64,000 nucleotides of DNA from Aliivibrio salmonicida LFI1238. GTDB taxonomy: Bacteria; Pseudomonadota; Gammaproteobacteria; Enterobacterales; Vibrionaceae. The notes beneath the pieces were generated by a model, which did no database searches, was not told the origin of the DNA, and saw nothing but the letters and a program-made list of their open reading frames with translations. Where the stretch lies: positions 19,541 to 83,540 of the forward strand of contig NC_011311.1 of the NCBI RefSeq assembly GCF_000196495.1, written 5' to 3'. A program made the translations under genes and the position numbers. The number at the start of each line of letters is the position of its first letter. Position 1 is the stretch's first letter. Shown piece by piece: positions 34,829 to 42,588 of this stretch.

Positions 34829-35153
34829 ATTAAACAGTTTTCATTTATAATCCGATTCCATGAAATATACGAATCAATTTTAAAACGTGCGGGATACCAA
34901 ATCACAGTATCAGAATCGAAAACTCTTAAGGGAACGAGTAAAGTTTCTCTCTCTGTCGGGCTAGCAGATAATAAAATTGGTTCTGATATATCAATGGAAT
35001 TAGCGAAGCAGATTAACAAGAGAAGCTTAGAGTTAGAAAATACATTGTTTTAGAGGACTTTCATTACCTTGAAATTGATACGCAAGTTGACTTTTCAATT
35101 GCGCTAAAGGCCTATCATGAAGAAAGTTCACTTTGTTTTAATATGCATATAGG
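34805..35153 (+). pseudogene. Frameshifted ATPase remnant
   Basis: Two adjacent frames together encode one natural-looking protein: RFHEIYESILKRAGYQITV, KTLKGTSKVSLSVGLADNKI and, after a shift near 35045, IVLEDFHYLEIDTQVDFSIA. The IVLEDFHYL part has the form of a Walker B motif of AAA/STAND-like defence ATPases. There is no Walker A or start codon. It is probably the decayed remains of another defence gene lying between repeat R3 and the CBASS-like pair. Confidence 0.55.
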
Positions 35154-35159
35154 TGAAAG

Positions 35160-36434
35160 ATGTCAGTTTCAGAAGATTTCAAACAGTTTTTAGTTAATAT
35201 TCGTATAGACAACTCGGGCAATATTAGTAATCGCTATGGTCAAATAACTAAAGCGCTAAACAAGCAGTTCCGAAATACAGAATCTACTATAGCAAATACA
35301 CTTCAAGTTGGCTCATATGGGCGATATACGGGTATCAAAGGGATATCTGACCTTGATATGCTTTACATCATGCCAGACGGAAAGTGGGATACTTACAAAG
35401 ATAAGCAAAGCCAGTTACTTAAAGATACTAAGGATGCTATTTTATCTCGTTATCCTACAACAGATGTGAAGGTAGATAGTCTAGTCGTTGTGGTTAGTTA
35501 TCAGAATTTCAAGGTCGAGGTGCAGCCTGTATTCGAACAAGACGACGGTAGCTTCAAGTACCCTTACACGCATAAGGACGGCTCATGGCGTATCACCAAA
35601 CCTAAGGATGAAATTAAAGCTCTGAAGGAGGTTAACGAGGCGAAAAATTATAACCTGAGACCGTTATGTAAAATGGCTCGAGCATGGAAAAATAAGCATG
35701 GCGTAGCAATGGGAGGGCTTCTGATTGATACCCTCGCTCATAACTTTTTAAATAACAGCGACGCATACGATAATAAAGGGCCTCACTATTACGACGAGAT
35801 GTGCCGTGATTTCTTTGAATACCTAAGCAACTTACCGAAACAAGAACGCTGGAATGCACTTGGCAGTAATCAGCATGTTAAAGTAAAGAAAAATTTTCAG
35901 CAAGCTGCCAAAAAAGCATTTGACCTTTGTGTTGAAGCTATCAATGACAGCAATAACGAAAAATGGCGAAAAATCTTTGGTCGCGGTTACCCTCAAAGTG
36001 TTGAGAACCTTGCGGCTATTGTCGAAAATCGTCAGACTTGGCTTGATACGGAAGAGTTTATTACTGACAAGTACCCTGTTGATATCCGATATCATATGGC
36101 AATCGACTGCGACGTTTCCCAGAATGGGTACCGTGAATATTCACTGTCTTATATGCTACGCAATTTTGTTCCTTTGAGAGCTAATAAGTCGCTGTTTTTC
36201 AGCGTTTCTGAAATTGAAGTACCTAAGCCATATTTACTCAAATGGAAAGTGGTCAATCGCGGGCCAGAAGCAGAGCGTATGGACTGTATCAGAGGTCAAA
36301 TCTTAGATGATTCGGGCTATGGGAATCGCAGTGAATCAACCAACTTTAATGGAGAGCATTCTGTTGAATGTTATGTCATCAAAGATGGCGTCGTTGTGGC
36401 GCGCTCTGAAATTACTGTGCCTATCGCAAGGTGA
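35160..36434 (+). CDS. CD-NTase (cGAS/DncV-like nucleotidyltransferase)
   Basis: A 424-residue enzyme that would make a cyclic or linear oligonucleotide signal on phage infection. The catalytic core is seen in LQVGSYGRYTGIKGISDLDM (GS motif and D-x-D) near residues 45-65, and a third acidic residue lies in FKVEVQPVFEQDDG. The later helical part (LRPLCKMARAWKNKHG) matches the OAS-like fold. The last 100 residues form a separate strand-rich domain of unknown use. AGGTGAAAG lies just before the ATG. The SLATT gene 80 bp downstream is the likely effector. Confidence 0.88.
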   Translation: MSVSEDFKQFLVNIRIDNSGNISNRYGQITKALNKQFRNTESTIANTLQVGSYGRYTGIKGISDLDMLYIMPDGKWDTYKDKQSQLLKDTKDAILSRYPTTDVKVDSLVVVVSYQNFKVEVQPVFEQDDGSFKYPYTHKDGSWRITKPKDEIKALKEVNEAKNYNLRPLCKMARAWKNKHGVAMGGLLIDTLAHNFLNNSDAYDNKGPHYYDEMCRDFFEYLSNLPKQERWNALGSNQHVKVKKNFQQAAKKAFDLCVEAINDSNNEKWRKIFGRGYPQSVENLAAIVENRQTWLDTEEFITDKYPVDIRYHMAIDCDVSQNGYREYSLSYMLRNFVPLRANKSLFFSVSEIEVPKPYLLKWKVVNRGPEAERMDCIRGQILDDSGYGNRSESTNFNGEHSVECYVIKDGVVVARSEITVPIAR

Positions 36435-36513
36435 TACTTTTAAAATATCACTTGCGATAGGTCACTATTATTAATAGTGGAAACACACTACAAACTAGAA
36501 TGGCGATATATAT

Positions 36514-37086
36514 ATGGTATCAAACTCCCATGCTAGCACAACGTTGCTGGATCAAATACGAGAGTGTTACGGTAGGGTTGTCTGGACACACAAGATACAT
36601 GAAAAGTGTGCGGATATTATCAATAAAAGAAACAACCGCCTAAAATTCTGGCAGATAGTTCTGTCAGCGATAACAACAACAGGTATTTTTGCTGCTGTCT
36701 TTGGTGATATATCTGAGATTGGTTATGTTTCTGCTATTATTTCTCTTGTATTAACGATCCTTAATACGTATGTCAAAAAATACGATCTTGGTGGCCTAGC
36801 ACAGAAGCATTCAGATGCGGCAAGCAGTTTATGGAATATTCGAGAATCTTATTTATCTCTCATTACAGATATAAACTCAGGTGCAATTGGTGATGATGAT
36901 GTCAGAAAAAAACGAGACGTTTTACAAGCTACCTTGAATAAGCTTTATAAAGGGGCTCCAAATACCGATGTAGGCAATGCTTACCGGAAGGCATCAGAAG
37001 CATTGAAATATAATGAGGAATTTACCTTTAGTGATGAGGAAATAGATATGTTTTTACCTACGTCTCAACGGAAAATCAAAAAATAG
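36514..37086 (+). CDS. SLATT-domain membrane effector
   Basis: A 190-residue protein with two adjacent transmembrane helices (FWQIVLSAITTTGIFAAVFG and IGYVSAIISLVLTILNTYV). A long cytosolic helix begins KKYDLGGLAQKHSDAASSLW. This is the SLATT layout of proteins often paired with CD-NTases and other nucleotide-signal systems. When triggered by the second messenger, SLATT proteins are thought to disrupt the membrane and kill the cell. No peptidase, ubiquitin-like or TRIP13/HORMA genes are next to it, so it would be a minimal CBASS. Confidence 0.8.
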   Translation: MVSNSHASTTLLDQIRECYGRVVWTHKIHEKCADIINKRNNRLKFWQIVLSAITTTGIFAAVFGDISEIGYVSAIISLVLTILNTYVKKYDLGGLAQKHSDAASSLWNIRESYLSLITDINSGAIGDDDVRKKRDVLQATLNKLYKGAPNTDVGNAYRKASEALKYNEEFTFSDEEIDMFLPTSQRKIKK

Positions 37087-37466
37087 GTTTGAGAGTAGGA
37101 GGCGACTCCCCCTCCCCCAACGCTGCTGGTACGCATAAAATATTTAATACGTACTTAACATAACAGCCGTAATAACACCGTTTTTTGAGAGGTTATTTTT
37201 TGAGAGGTTAAACATCATTCATTGGCTTGTTAAACATCCAGCGTCTATGGGGTTAATTCAAAAATGGTGAGTCAAATTTCCCCATACTTTTTGGTATGTA
37301 TAACAAGCTTGCCAATAATTCTTTCTATATGCACATAACACTTTAACTAATCAAGGTGTTATGTGGCTAATATCAACTATTCACGTATGCATTTCATGCT
37401 ATATTCGCTAAAAATCATAGACAGTTATTGCTCGCGACATACTTATAAACTAACGGTAGTCACAAG
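37087..37466. other. Non-coding stretch before the IS6-family element
   Basis: No gene is seen. A short direct repeat (TTTTTTGAGAGGTTA-type) occurs near 37180-37210. It may hold the end of the CBASS transcript and DNA brought in with the IS. Confidence 0.4.
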
Positions 37467-38327
37467 GGGGCTGTTGCAACTAATCTGAGTCAGTAAATAA
37501 GTCCTACAATAGACTTATTATTATTCGAAAATAACCTCAACATTGAATAATCGGTTTATGAAGGCGGATCTCTCCCGCACTACGGTTTTACGTTTATCAT
37601 TACGTAACCAGAAATCAAATTGTCCCTTATTCAACATTCGTAAAGATTCAAATCCTTGAATGGTTGACCAAGCTCGCTTCCTCAGTTTGAAACCACCGGC
37701 GGCCACGATCAATTTCTTAATGGGGGCATGATCGGACTCAATGCCATTATTGAGGCATTTAACTTGCCGCTGCTCGACATCCTCTCGTAGTCGTCCTTCC
37801 TTCTTCAGTCTAGCAATAGCATTGGCGTATGAGGAATGTTTGTCCGTGTTTAACGTTTTAGGTTGATTGTCTATGTCGTAATATCTTAAGCAACGCTTAA
37901 GGAATTGGTAGGCCGCTTCTTTATTGCGCTTGTGGGAAAAATAAAAATCGAGTGTCTCTCCTTGCTTATTAATAGCACGGTAAAGGTAGTGCCATTTCCC
38001 CTTCACTTTGACGTAGGTTTCATCAAGTTGCCAGGATGAGTCGGTTTTGATGAATTGATAATTACGACGTAACTTTTTTCGTAATTTAGGGGAATATTCA
38101 ATAAACCAACGGTAAATAGTGGAGCGATTAACCGATATGCCTCGCTCTGCGAGCATATCACTGAGATTTGCGTAACTCATTGGTGTTGAACCATACCAAC
38201 GTAAACACCAAAGTATAATTTCTGGTGCAAAGTGTTTCCATTTAAAGTCAGGATTGGTCATTGGCTACGAAATAGTATGAAGGATTGTGGGATCTTGGCG
38301 TTAAACTGAATTTTTTGCAACAACCCC
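37467..38327 (-). mobile_element. IS6-family insertion sequence (861 bp)
   Basis: Terminal inverted repeats GGGGCTGTTGCAA (37467-37479) and TTGCAACAACCCC (38315-38327) match IS6-type ends with one mismatch. The 8 bp next to each end differ (GTCACAAG and GAGAAGAG), so there is no target duplication. IS6 elements often recombine with a second copy and delete the DNA between. This one seems to sit at such a junction. Confidence 0.85.
37521..38261 (-). CDS. IS6-family DDE transposase
   Basis: A 246-residue transposase of normal length for IS6/IS26-like elements. It starts with the DFKWKHFAPEIILWCLRWYG segment and an HTH (SYANLSDMLAERGISVNRSTIYRW). DDE residues lie in QLDETYVKVKGKWHYLYRA, LNTDKHSSYANAI and near the conserved NNGIESDHAPIKKLI. 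The ends of the IS are 54-66 bp from the gene. It appears intact. Confidence 0.93.
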   Translation of the reverse strand: MTNPDFKWKHFAPEIILWCLRWYGSTPMSYANLSDMLAERGISVNRSTIYRWFIEYSPKLRKKLRRNYQFIKTDSSWQLDETYVKVKGKWHYLYRAINKQGETLDFYFSHKRNKEAAYQFLKRCLRYYDIDNQPKTLNTDKHSSYANAIARLKKEGRLREDVEQRQVKCLNNGIESDHAPIKKLIVAAGGFKLRKRAWSTIQGFESLRMLNKGQFDFWLRNDKRKTVVRERSAFINRLFNVEVIFE

Positions 38328-38698
38328 GAGAAGAGAGAGGGTTAAACATACCGCCTATAAATATGGCGGGTCCGATTCGAACAGGAGATTCATCTTTTAG
38401 TTCAACGACAGAGTTTGGTTTACAAAATATACCTAGTCATAACTTACGCTCTTACTTTAATGGTGGGTGGAAGCCATCAAACATTCCTGAGAACCATTTT
38501 CTTTCACAGTTCCGTCATCAGTTTTCTAAACATTTTTATGAAAGTTGGTCTGGGGCAGGGTTTGATGAAGTGCAGGATCCGATAAGTAAAGAGTGGGCAT
38601 ATGTATATGGGGCAACAAGTGCTAGTTATTATTCCCCTTTTTATATATTCCGTTCAAGCTATTATCGTGACTGGGAAAGTCATATTACAGCTAAGTAA
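38328..38698 (+). pseudogene. Gene remnant cut by the IS6-family element
   Basis: The frame runs from the IS border with no start of its own. It encodes about 123 residues (INMAGPIRTGDSSFSSTTEF, then FRHQFSKHFYESWSGAGFDE and SASYYSPFYIF). The sequence reads as a real C-terminal domain rich in Tyr, Phe and Ser, but the family is unknown. The lack of an IS target duplication suggests that the rest was deleted. Confidence 0.55.
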
Positions 38699-38836
38699 AT
38701 ATGGGAACTATTTTATACATTAACGAGTACCAGAAGTAATGGGGTAACAATAAAGGTTGCCTAAATGAAGTGACTCCCAATAGTTGGACAACCAATTCTA
38801 AGGGGTTACTTCATTTGCGACCTTTTTTATAAAACG

Positions 38837-39115
38837 CTAAGCAACGGGGAATTTTTGTTTTTGATGAAGAACTCGCATAACTTGGATCGTCGAATCAGAA
38901 ACATTATATGATATGAGCATAGATATTTCGGGAATTATCAAAATTCGCCCTCTAATCCCGTTCCTTTGAATTCCCATTAACGGCTGCTCTAAAAGATTAT
39001 TCACTTTAAGTTCGATTATCTTATCGGTTTTTTCTGCTGCTTCTGGGTTGAAATCATGGAGAAACTCAAAGATTTTCTCGCGGTCATTAAGTGATTCTTC
39101 TTCCCAAAAAATCAT
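38837..39115 (-). CDS. ParE/RelE-family toxin
   Basis: A 92-residue protein with the ParE/RelE layout: two helices (REKIFEFLHDFNPEAAEKTDKI), then MGIQRNGIRGRILIIPEI and the final strands TIQVMRVLHQKQKFP. Family members cleave mRNA in ribosomes or poison gyrase. Its start overlaps the antitoxin stop by 4 bases. The pair may stabilise the plasmid or defend against phage. The VLHQKQKFP end is like ParE, but RelE cannot be excluded. Confidence 0.85.
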   Translation of the reverse strand: MIFWEEESLNDREKIFEFLHDFNPEAAEKTDKIIELKVNNLLEQPLMGIQRNGIRGRILIIPEISMLISYNVSDSTIQVMRVLHQKQKFPVA

Positions 39116-39396
39116 GATAATCCCCTATTACGGATCTTATTTTTACGGTGTTCCATCTGAGAATTGGCATGTTGTTGCTCAATGAAATTAGCCTCTCCAG
39201 AATCAATTTTTTTAAATGCAGTGTTAATTTGTTCACTTAACCAGGTATCATGCGTCATTGCTTTACGTTGTTGTTCTGCAAGTTGTTCTATAAGTTTACG
39301 GCAAGCACCACTAAGAGTTCTGCCTTGGCTTTCTGCCATCTGTTGAGCTAAATGTTTAGTTTCTTCTGCAACACGAAATTGTATTCTAGTTTCCAT
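39112..39396 (-). CDS. RelB/ParD-type antitoxin
   Basis: A 94-residue protein, the first gene of a two-gene minus-strand operon. The N-terminus (METRIQFRVAEETKHLAQQMAESQGRTLSGACRKLIEQLAE) has a ribbon-helix-helix form that binds DNA and represses the operon. The charged C-terminal tail (EANFIEQQHANSQMEHRKNK) is a typical flexible toxin-wrapping segment. The ATGA overlap gives translational coupling with the toxin. Confidence 0.8.
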   Translation of the reverse strand: METRIQFRVAEETKHLAQQMAESQGRTLSGACRKLIEQLAEQQRKAMTHDTWLSEQINTAFKKIDSGEANFIEQQHANSQMEHRKNKIRNRGLS

Positions 39397-39465
39397 AAAT
39401 TACCCCAGCCATACGTATGTACAAATGTTAGCACTTAAACGAGAGATTGACAACGAAGGTGATAC

Positions 39466-39590
39466 GATCACGTTTTAATTCAAATTTCACGAAAACCAGG
39501 CATAACTCTATTGTCATGTGACAGTTGGAAATACCCTAATGTCACTTATCTGTTGATTGTTCCATTAATAAGTATTGCGTTCTATTTTTT
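39466..39590 (+). repeat. Island repeat copy R4, long form
   Basis: GATCACGTTTTAATTCAAAT, CATAACTCTATTGTCATGTG and TACCCTAATGTCA lead to the tail TTAATAAGTATTGCGTTCTA. It lies between the toxin-antitoxin pair and the GH3 gene. Confidence 0.75.
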
Positions 39591-39969
39591 GTAACTTTCA
39601 TCTACACTAGGGGTCTACGCCGAAACCGCCGTTTTTTTCGTCCCACTAAAAATAGATGTCCGTAAGAGAAACGTTAAATGGACAGAGTGAATCACGTGCC
39701 AACAACGCTATAATCACTGATTATCATGTCTCATATGACTGGTACGATACAATTATCATTTAAGGCTCTGTATTCGTACACATTCATTTGAGGTAGAATC
39801 CCTTTAAATCAAGTGATGGTGATGATTGTATTCTAAAATCGGAAATTTCGGCGGTTCCTGCTTACAACCCCAAATCCGGCCAAGCTAATTGTCGTCTAAT
39901 AGTAATTACCTTCTAAAGATAATTATTTTATGGTACGCTGCCCCTCTTTTTTTGTTTTAGAAGTAAATC
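39591..39969. other. Leader region of the GH3 gene
   Basis: No gene is visible. CCGAAACCGCCG near 39621 and CGGCGGTTCC near 39850 are distant inverse matches. The end of the stretch is AT-rich and probably holds the GH3 promoter. Confidence 0.35.
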
Positions 39970-42159
39970 ATGTTTCGGATTACCCAATTTGCTTTAATGT
40001 ATTTATTGTCATTGCCTTTACTCGCTAGCTCTTTAACTCCATTGGCGGATGATTATATAGAGAAAAATGGGCTAAGAAAATCAGCTGCTCAATTGCTAGT
40101 AACAGGAATTGTCGCCGACTATAATAACTTCTCGTATAATAAAAAAACGCAAGAATTATTAAATCTGAATGTGGGCGGGATTATTATAAATGCCTACAAT
40201 GTTCCTGTTCCTCACAATACAAATAACCGTAATCATGCAATACAAATAATAAAAGATTTTACTAATTCAATTCGTAGTGTTCATGTAGATGGGAGTGATC
40301 TTTTAATTGCTGTAGATTTTGAAAGTTATAGGTATACATCTCTTCGGTATCCTTTAATTGCACCTCCAAGCGCACTTACGTTATCAGCTAACAATTCTAC
40401 TAAGTCTGCATTTAATGCCGGAGATGATGCCGGTAGACAATTAGAAAATGTAGGTGTGAACGTTATACTCGGCCCAGTATTGGATAAAGACTCAAAGTTA
40501 CAGGGTACAAGAAATACAAACTTAATGAATAGAAGTTTTGGTAGTGATTCTAAGGTTATTTCCGTATTTGCTTCCGAGTTTATTAGGGGAGTAAGTAATA
40601 ATAGAGTAGCGACATTTGCAAAACACTTTCCTGGGTATGGTTTTGTTGATTCAAATCCACATAATGACGATAAGGTCGATATTAACGCTCCAAGAAAAAC
40701 AATAATTGAGGATTTAAAGCCATTTAGTAATACGAGTTCTCTACTTTCTGGAGTAATGACTTCTCATTTATATATAAATAAGTCGAATAGGCCTTTGACT
40801 GTAAGTAAATCAAACTTAGATTTATTGATTAATAATGAACACCTTAATTCTTTAAGAGAAAAAATAATTATAACTGATGACATCTCAGGAATGGCTTCCA
40901 TTCAGCAGTACAGAAATGATGATGGCATAAGTAACTCAAGACTTGTTTTAAATGCGTTTAAAGCTGGGCATGATCTGATCTTAATTAGTCATTTAGAGCA
41001 TCATAGTAATAATAAATTTACAGTTAGTGATGTACGAGAATCCATTGATGAACTAGAAAAGTATGTACGAACAAAAAATGGACTGTCGCAGCTTAAAGTA
41101 TCGTTAGAAAAAATACTGTTTTTAAAGAAAAAGGTTTCATTGAAAAAGCAGGCAGTTAATTTAGTAAATGCTGATTATTTAAAAGTTATTGAAAGCAGAA
41201 ATTTGGAGATCTACAAAAATGGAACTATTAATGTAAGTAGCTCAGATGTAGATACCAATACAAATTTCATGGACTTTGTGAACTCGGAAAACAAGGTCTA
41301 TATAGTAGGGAATTCTAGGTATTTTGATAGCATACAACATAATATCCCTGCGAGTAAAAGTGTTGTTTATACAGACATCAATGAACTAAAAAGAGGGAGC
41401 ACTAAAGGGGCTGTTTTAATAAATAAAATTGGATTAAAACTTTCTAAGACTGTTGCAGATGGAAACTACCTTGTTTTTCTTGTTTCTTCTCTAGATTCGT
41501 ACAATATCCTTGAATCATTGAGGTTACATAATACTGACCCTAGTAGAGTTTTAGTTTCAGTTCATGGGTCCCCGCTACCAATAAAAACGGCTACTCTTCT
41601 TAACTATAAAATAGTGACGAACTTTGACTATTCTCCTAGTTCTGCTTACCCACTTGGCTTAATTCTTAATGGTCATTTAAATCCAGGTAATCTTCATAAA
41701 TCACCATTGGAATTAGGGAATGGAGCGATATTTAAGTTATCAGATCGAATGGATATTGAACATAGTGGTAGTGATAGTGACTTGACAAAGAAAATAAGTA
41801 AAGAGGGAGAAAACAATCTAAATGTTAAATTCTGGCTATTAATTTTGCCTGTCAGTCTTATTTTTGGTTCAAAAATCATTTCAATGAGTATTTTTTCTTG
41901 TCATGCAAAGAAGTCTCCAGATCTTGATAGTAGACGTACGTTTTGGAGAGAGGCTTTGGTAAGTAAAGCTTATTTTAAAAGGAAAATTGCGATTTTGGCA
42001 TTACTGTTTTTAGGGTTTATTGCAATACCTATTTTTATATCTTCACCCGGGGACTTTAGCTATATAGTAACATCTTCTGATTATGTATTTGAAACTAGTA
42101 CGGTAAAAAATATTGTAGATATATTAATGTATGTTGATAAGTTTCTTGTAAAATTGTAA
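39970..42159 (+). CDS. Membrane-anchored GH3 family glycosidase (NagZ-like)
   Basis: A 729-residue protein. A signal peptide (FALMYLLSLPLLASS) is followed by a GH3 TIM barrel with KHFPGYGFVDSNPHND near residue 217 and the nucleophile region KIIITDDISGM near residue 300; NRSFGSDSKV is also typical. These residues indicate an active beta-N-acetylhexosaminidase-like enzyme. Two transmembrane helices near the C-terminus (FWLLILPVSLIFGSKI, IAILALLFLGFIAIPIFI) make it membrane-bound with a periplasmic catalytic part. Ordinary NagZ is cytosolic and about 340 residues. It is the only gene between island repeats R4 and R5. Its role in defence or envelope change is unknown. Confidence 0.8.
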   Translation: MFRITQFALMYLLSLPLLASSLTPLADDYIEKNGLRKSAAQLLVTGIVADYNNFSYNKKTQELLNLNVGGIIINAYNVPVPHNTNNRNHAIQIIKDFTNSIRSVHVDGSDLLIAVDFESYRYTSLRYPLIAPPSALTLSANNSTKSAFNAGDDAGRQLENVGVNVILGPVLDKDSKLQGTRNTNLMNRSFGSDSKVISVFASEFIRGVSNNRVATFAKHFPGYGFVDSNPHNDDKVDINAPRKTIIEDLKPFSNTSSLLSGVMTSHLYINKSNRPLTVSKSNLDLLINNEHLNSLREKIIITDDISGMASIQQYRNDDGISNSRLVLNAFKAGHDLILISHLEHHSNNKFTVSDVRESIDELEKYVRTKNGLSQLKVSLEKILFLKKKVSLKKQAVNLVNADYLKVIESRNLEIYKNGTINVSSSDVDTNTNFMDFVNSENKVYIVGNSRYFDSIQHNIPASKSVVYTDINELKRGSTKGAVLINKIGLKLSKTVADGNYLVFLVSSLDSYNILESLRLHNTDPSRVLVSVHGSPLPIKTATLLNYKIVTNFDYSPSSAYPLGLILNGHLNPGNLHKSPLELGNGAIFKLSDRMDIEHSGSDSDLTKKISKEGENNLNVKFWLLILPVSLIFGSKIISMSIFSCHAKKSPDLDSRRTFWREALVSKAYFKRKIAILALLFLGFIAIPIFISSPGDFSYIVTSSDYVFETSTVKNIVDILMYVDKFLVKL

Positions 42160-42344
42160 TTAATAAGTATGGGGTTCTAATATAAATTTGACTGCAATTG
42201 AAAAGTTAATAGGCATTTTGTATTTTAAGTTTTATTGGTTTAATTAGAACACATATAAGTGACTATGGTTCTTTATTTACCATAAATCCTGTAGTAAGAA
42301 TCACAGCAAAGGGCGCTAAGTTTCGCGTCCTTTTTTTAGCTCTC

Positions 42345-42460
42345 GATCACGCTTTACTTCAAATACTACGCATCACTCTATTGTCATATGGCTGTGGGTC
42401 GTACCCTAATATCATAGGCTTATTGATTATTGTGTTAATAAGTATGATATTCTATTATTT
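42345..42460 (+). repeat. Island repeat copy R5, long form
   Basis: CGATCACGCTTTACTTCAAA, CACTCTATTGTCATATGG and GTACCCTAATATCATAGG are followed by TTAATAAGTATGATATTCTA. It follows a terminator hairpin (AAAGGGCGC and GCGTCCTTT) and precedes rdrA. A tail-only fragment (ATTAATAAGTATGGGGTTCT) lies at 42159-42178. Confidence 0.75.
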
Positions 42461-42588
42461 TTCATTACTTTCATTTAGACTTAGATCTCATAAATTATAC
42501 AAAGTATTTAGTTGGCAGCCAGTAGAAACTAGATCTTATGAAAATAAGTGATTACGGTGTCAATGTGATTAATTAACTCGGCGGTAAT

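Noticed and set aside
35040..35060. Programmed frameshift in the ATPase-like segment
   Set aside because: There is no start codon, Walker A or full-length frame on either side, so decay explains it better.
36514..37086. SLATT protein as the RADAR accessory RdrD
   Set aside because: It is 80 bp after the CD-NTase and 5.5 kb from rdrAB, with an IS, a toxin-antitoxin pair and repeats between. Pairing with the CD-NTase is more likely.
32440..42460. Island repeats as integron attC sites
   Set aside because: No convincing RYYYAAC/GTTRRRY core pairs or long internal dyad, no integrase in the window, and cassette genes occur in both directions.
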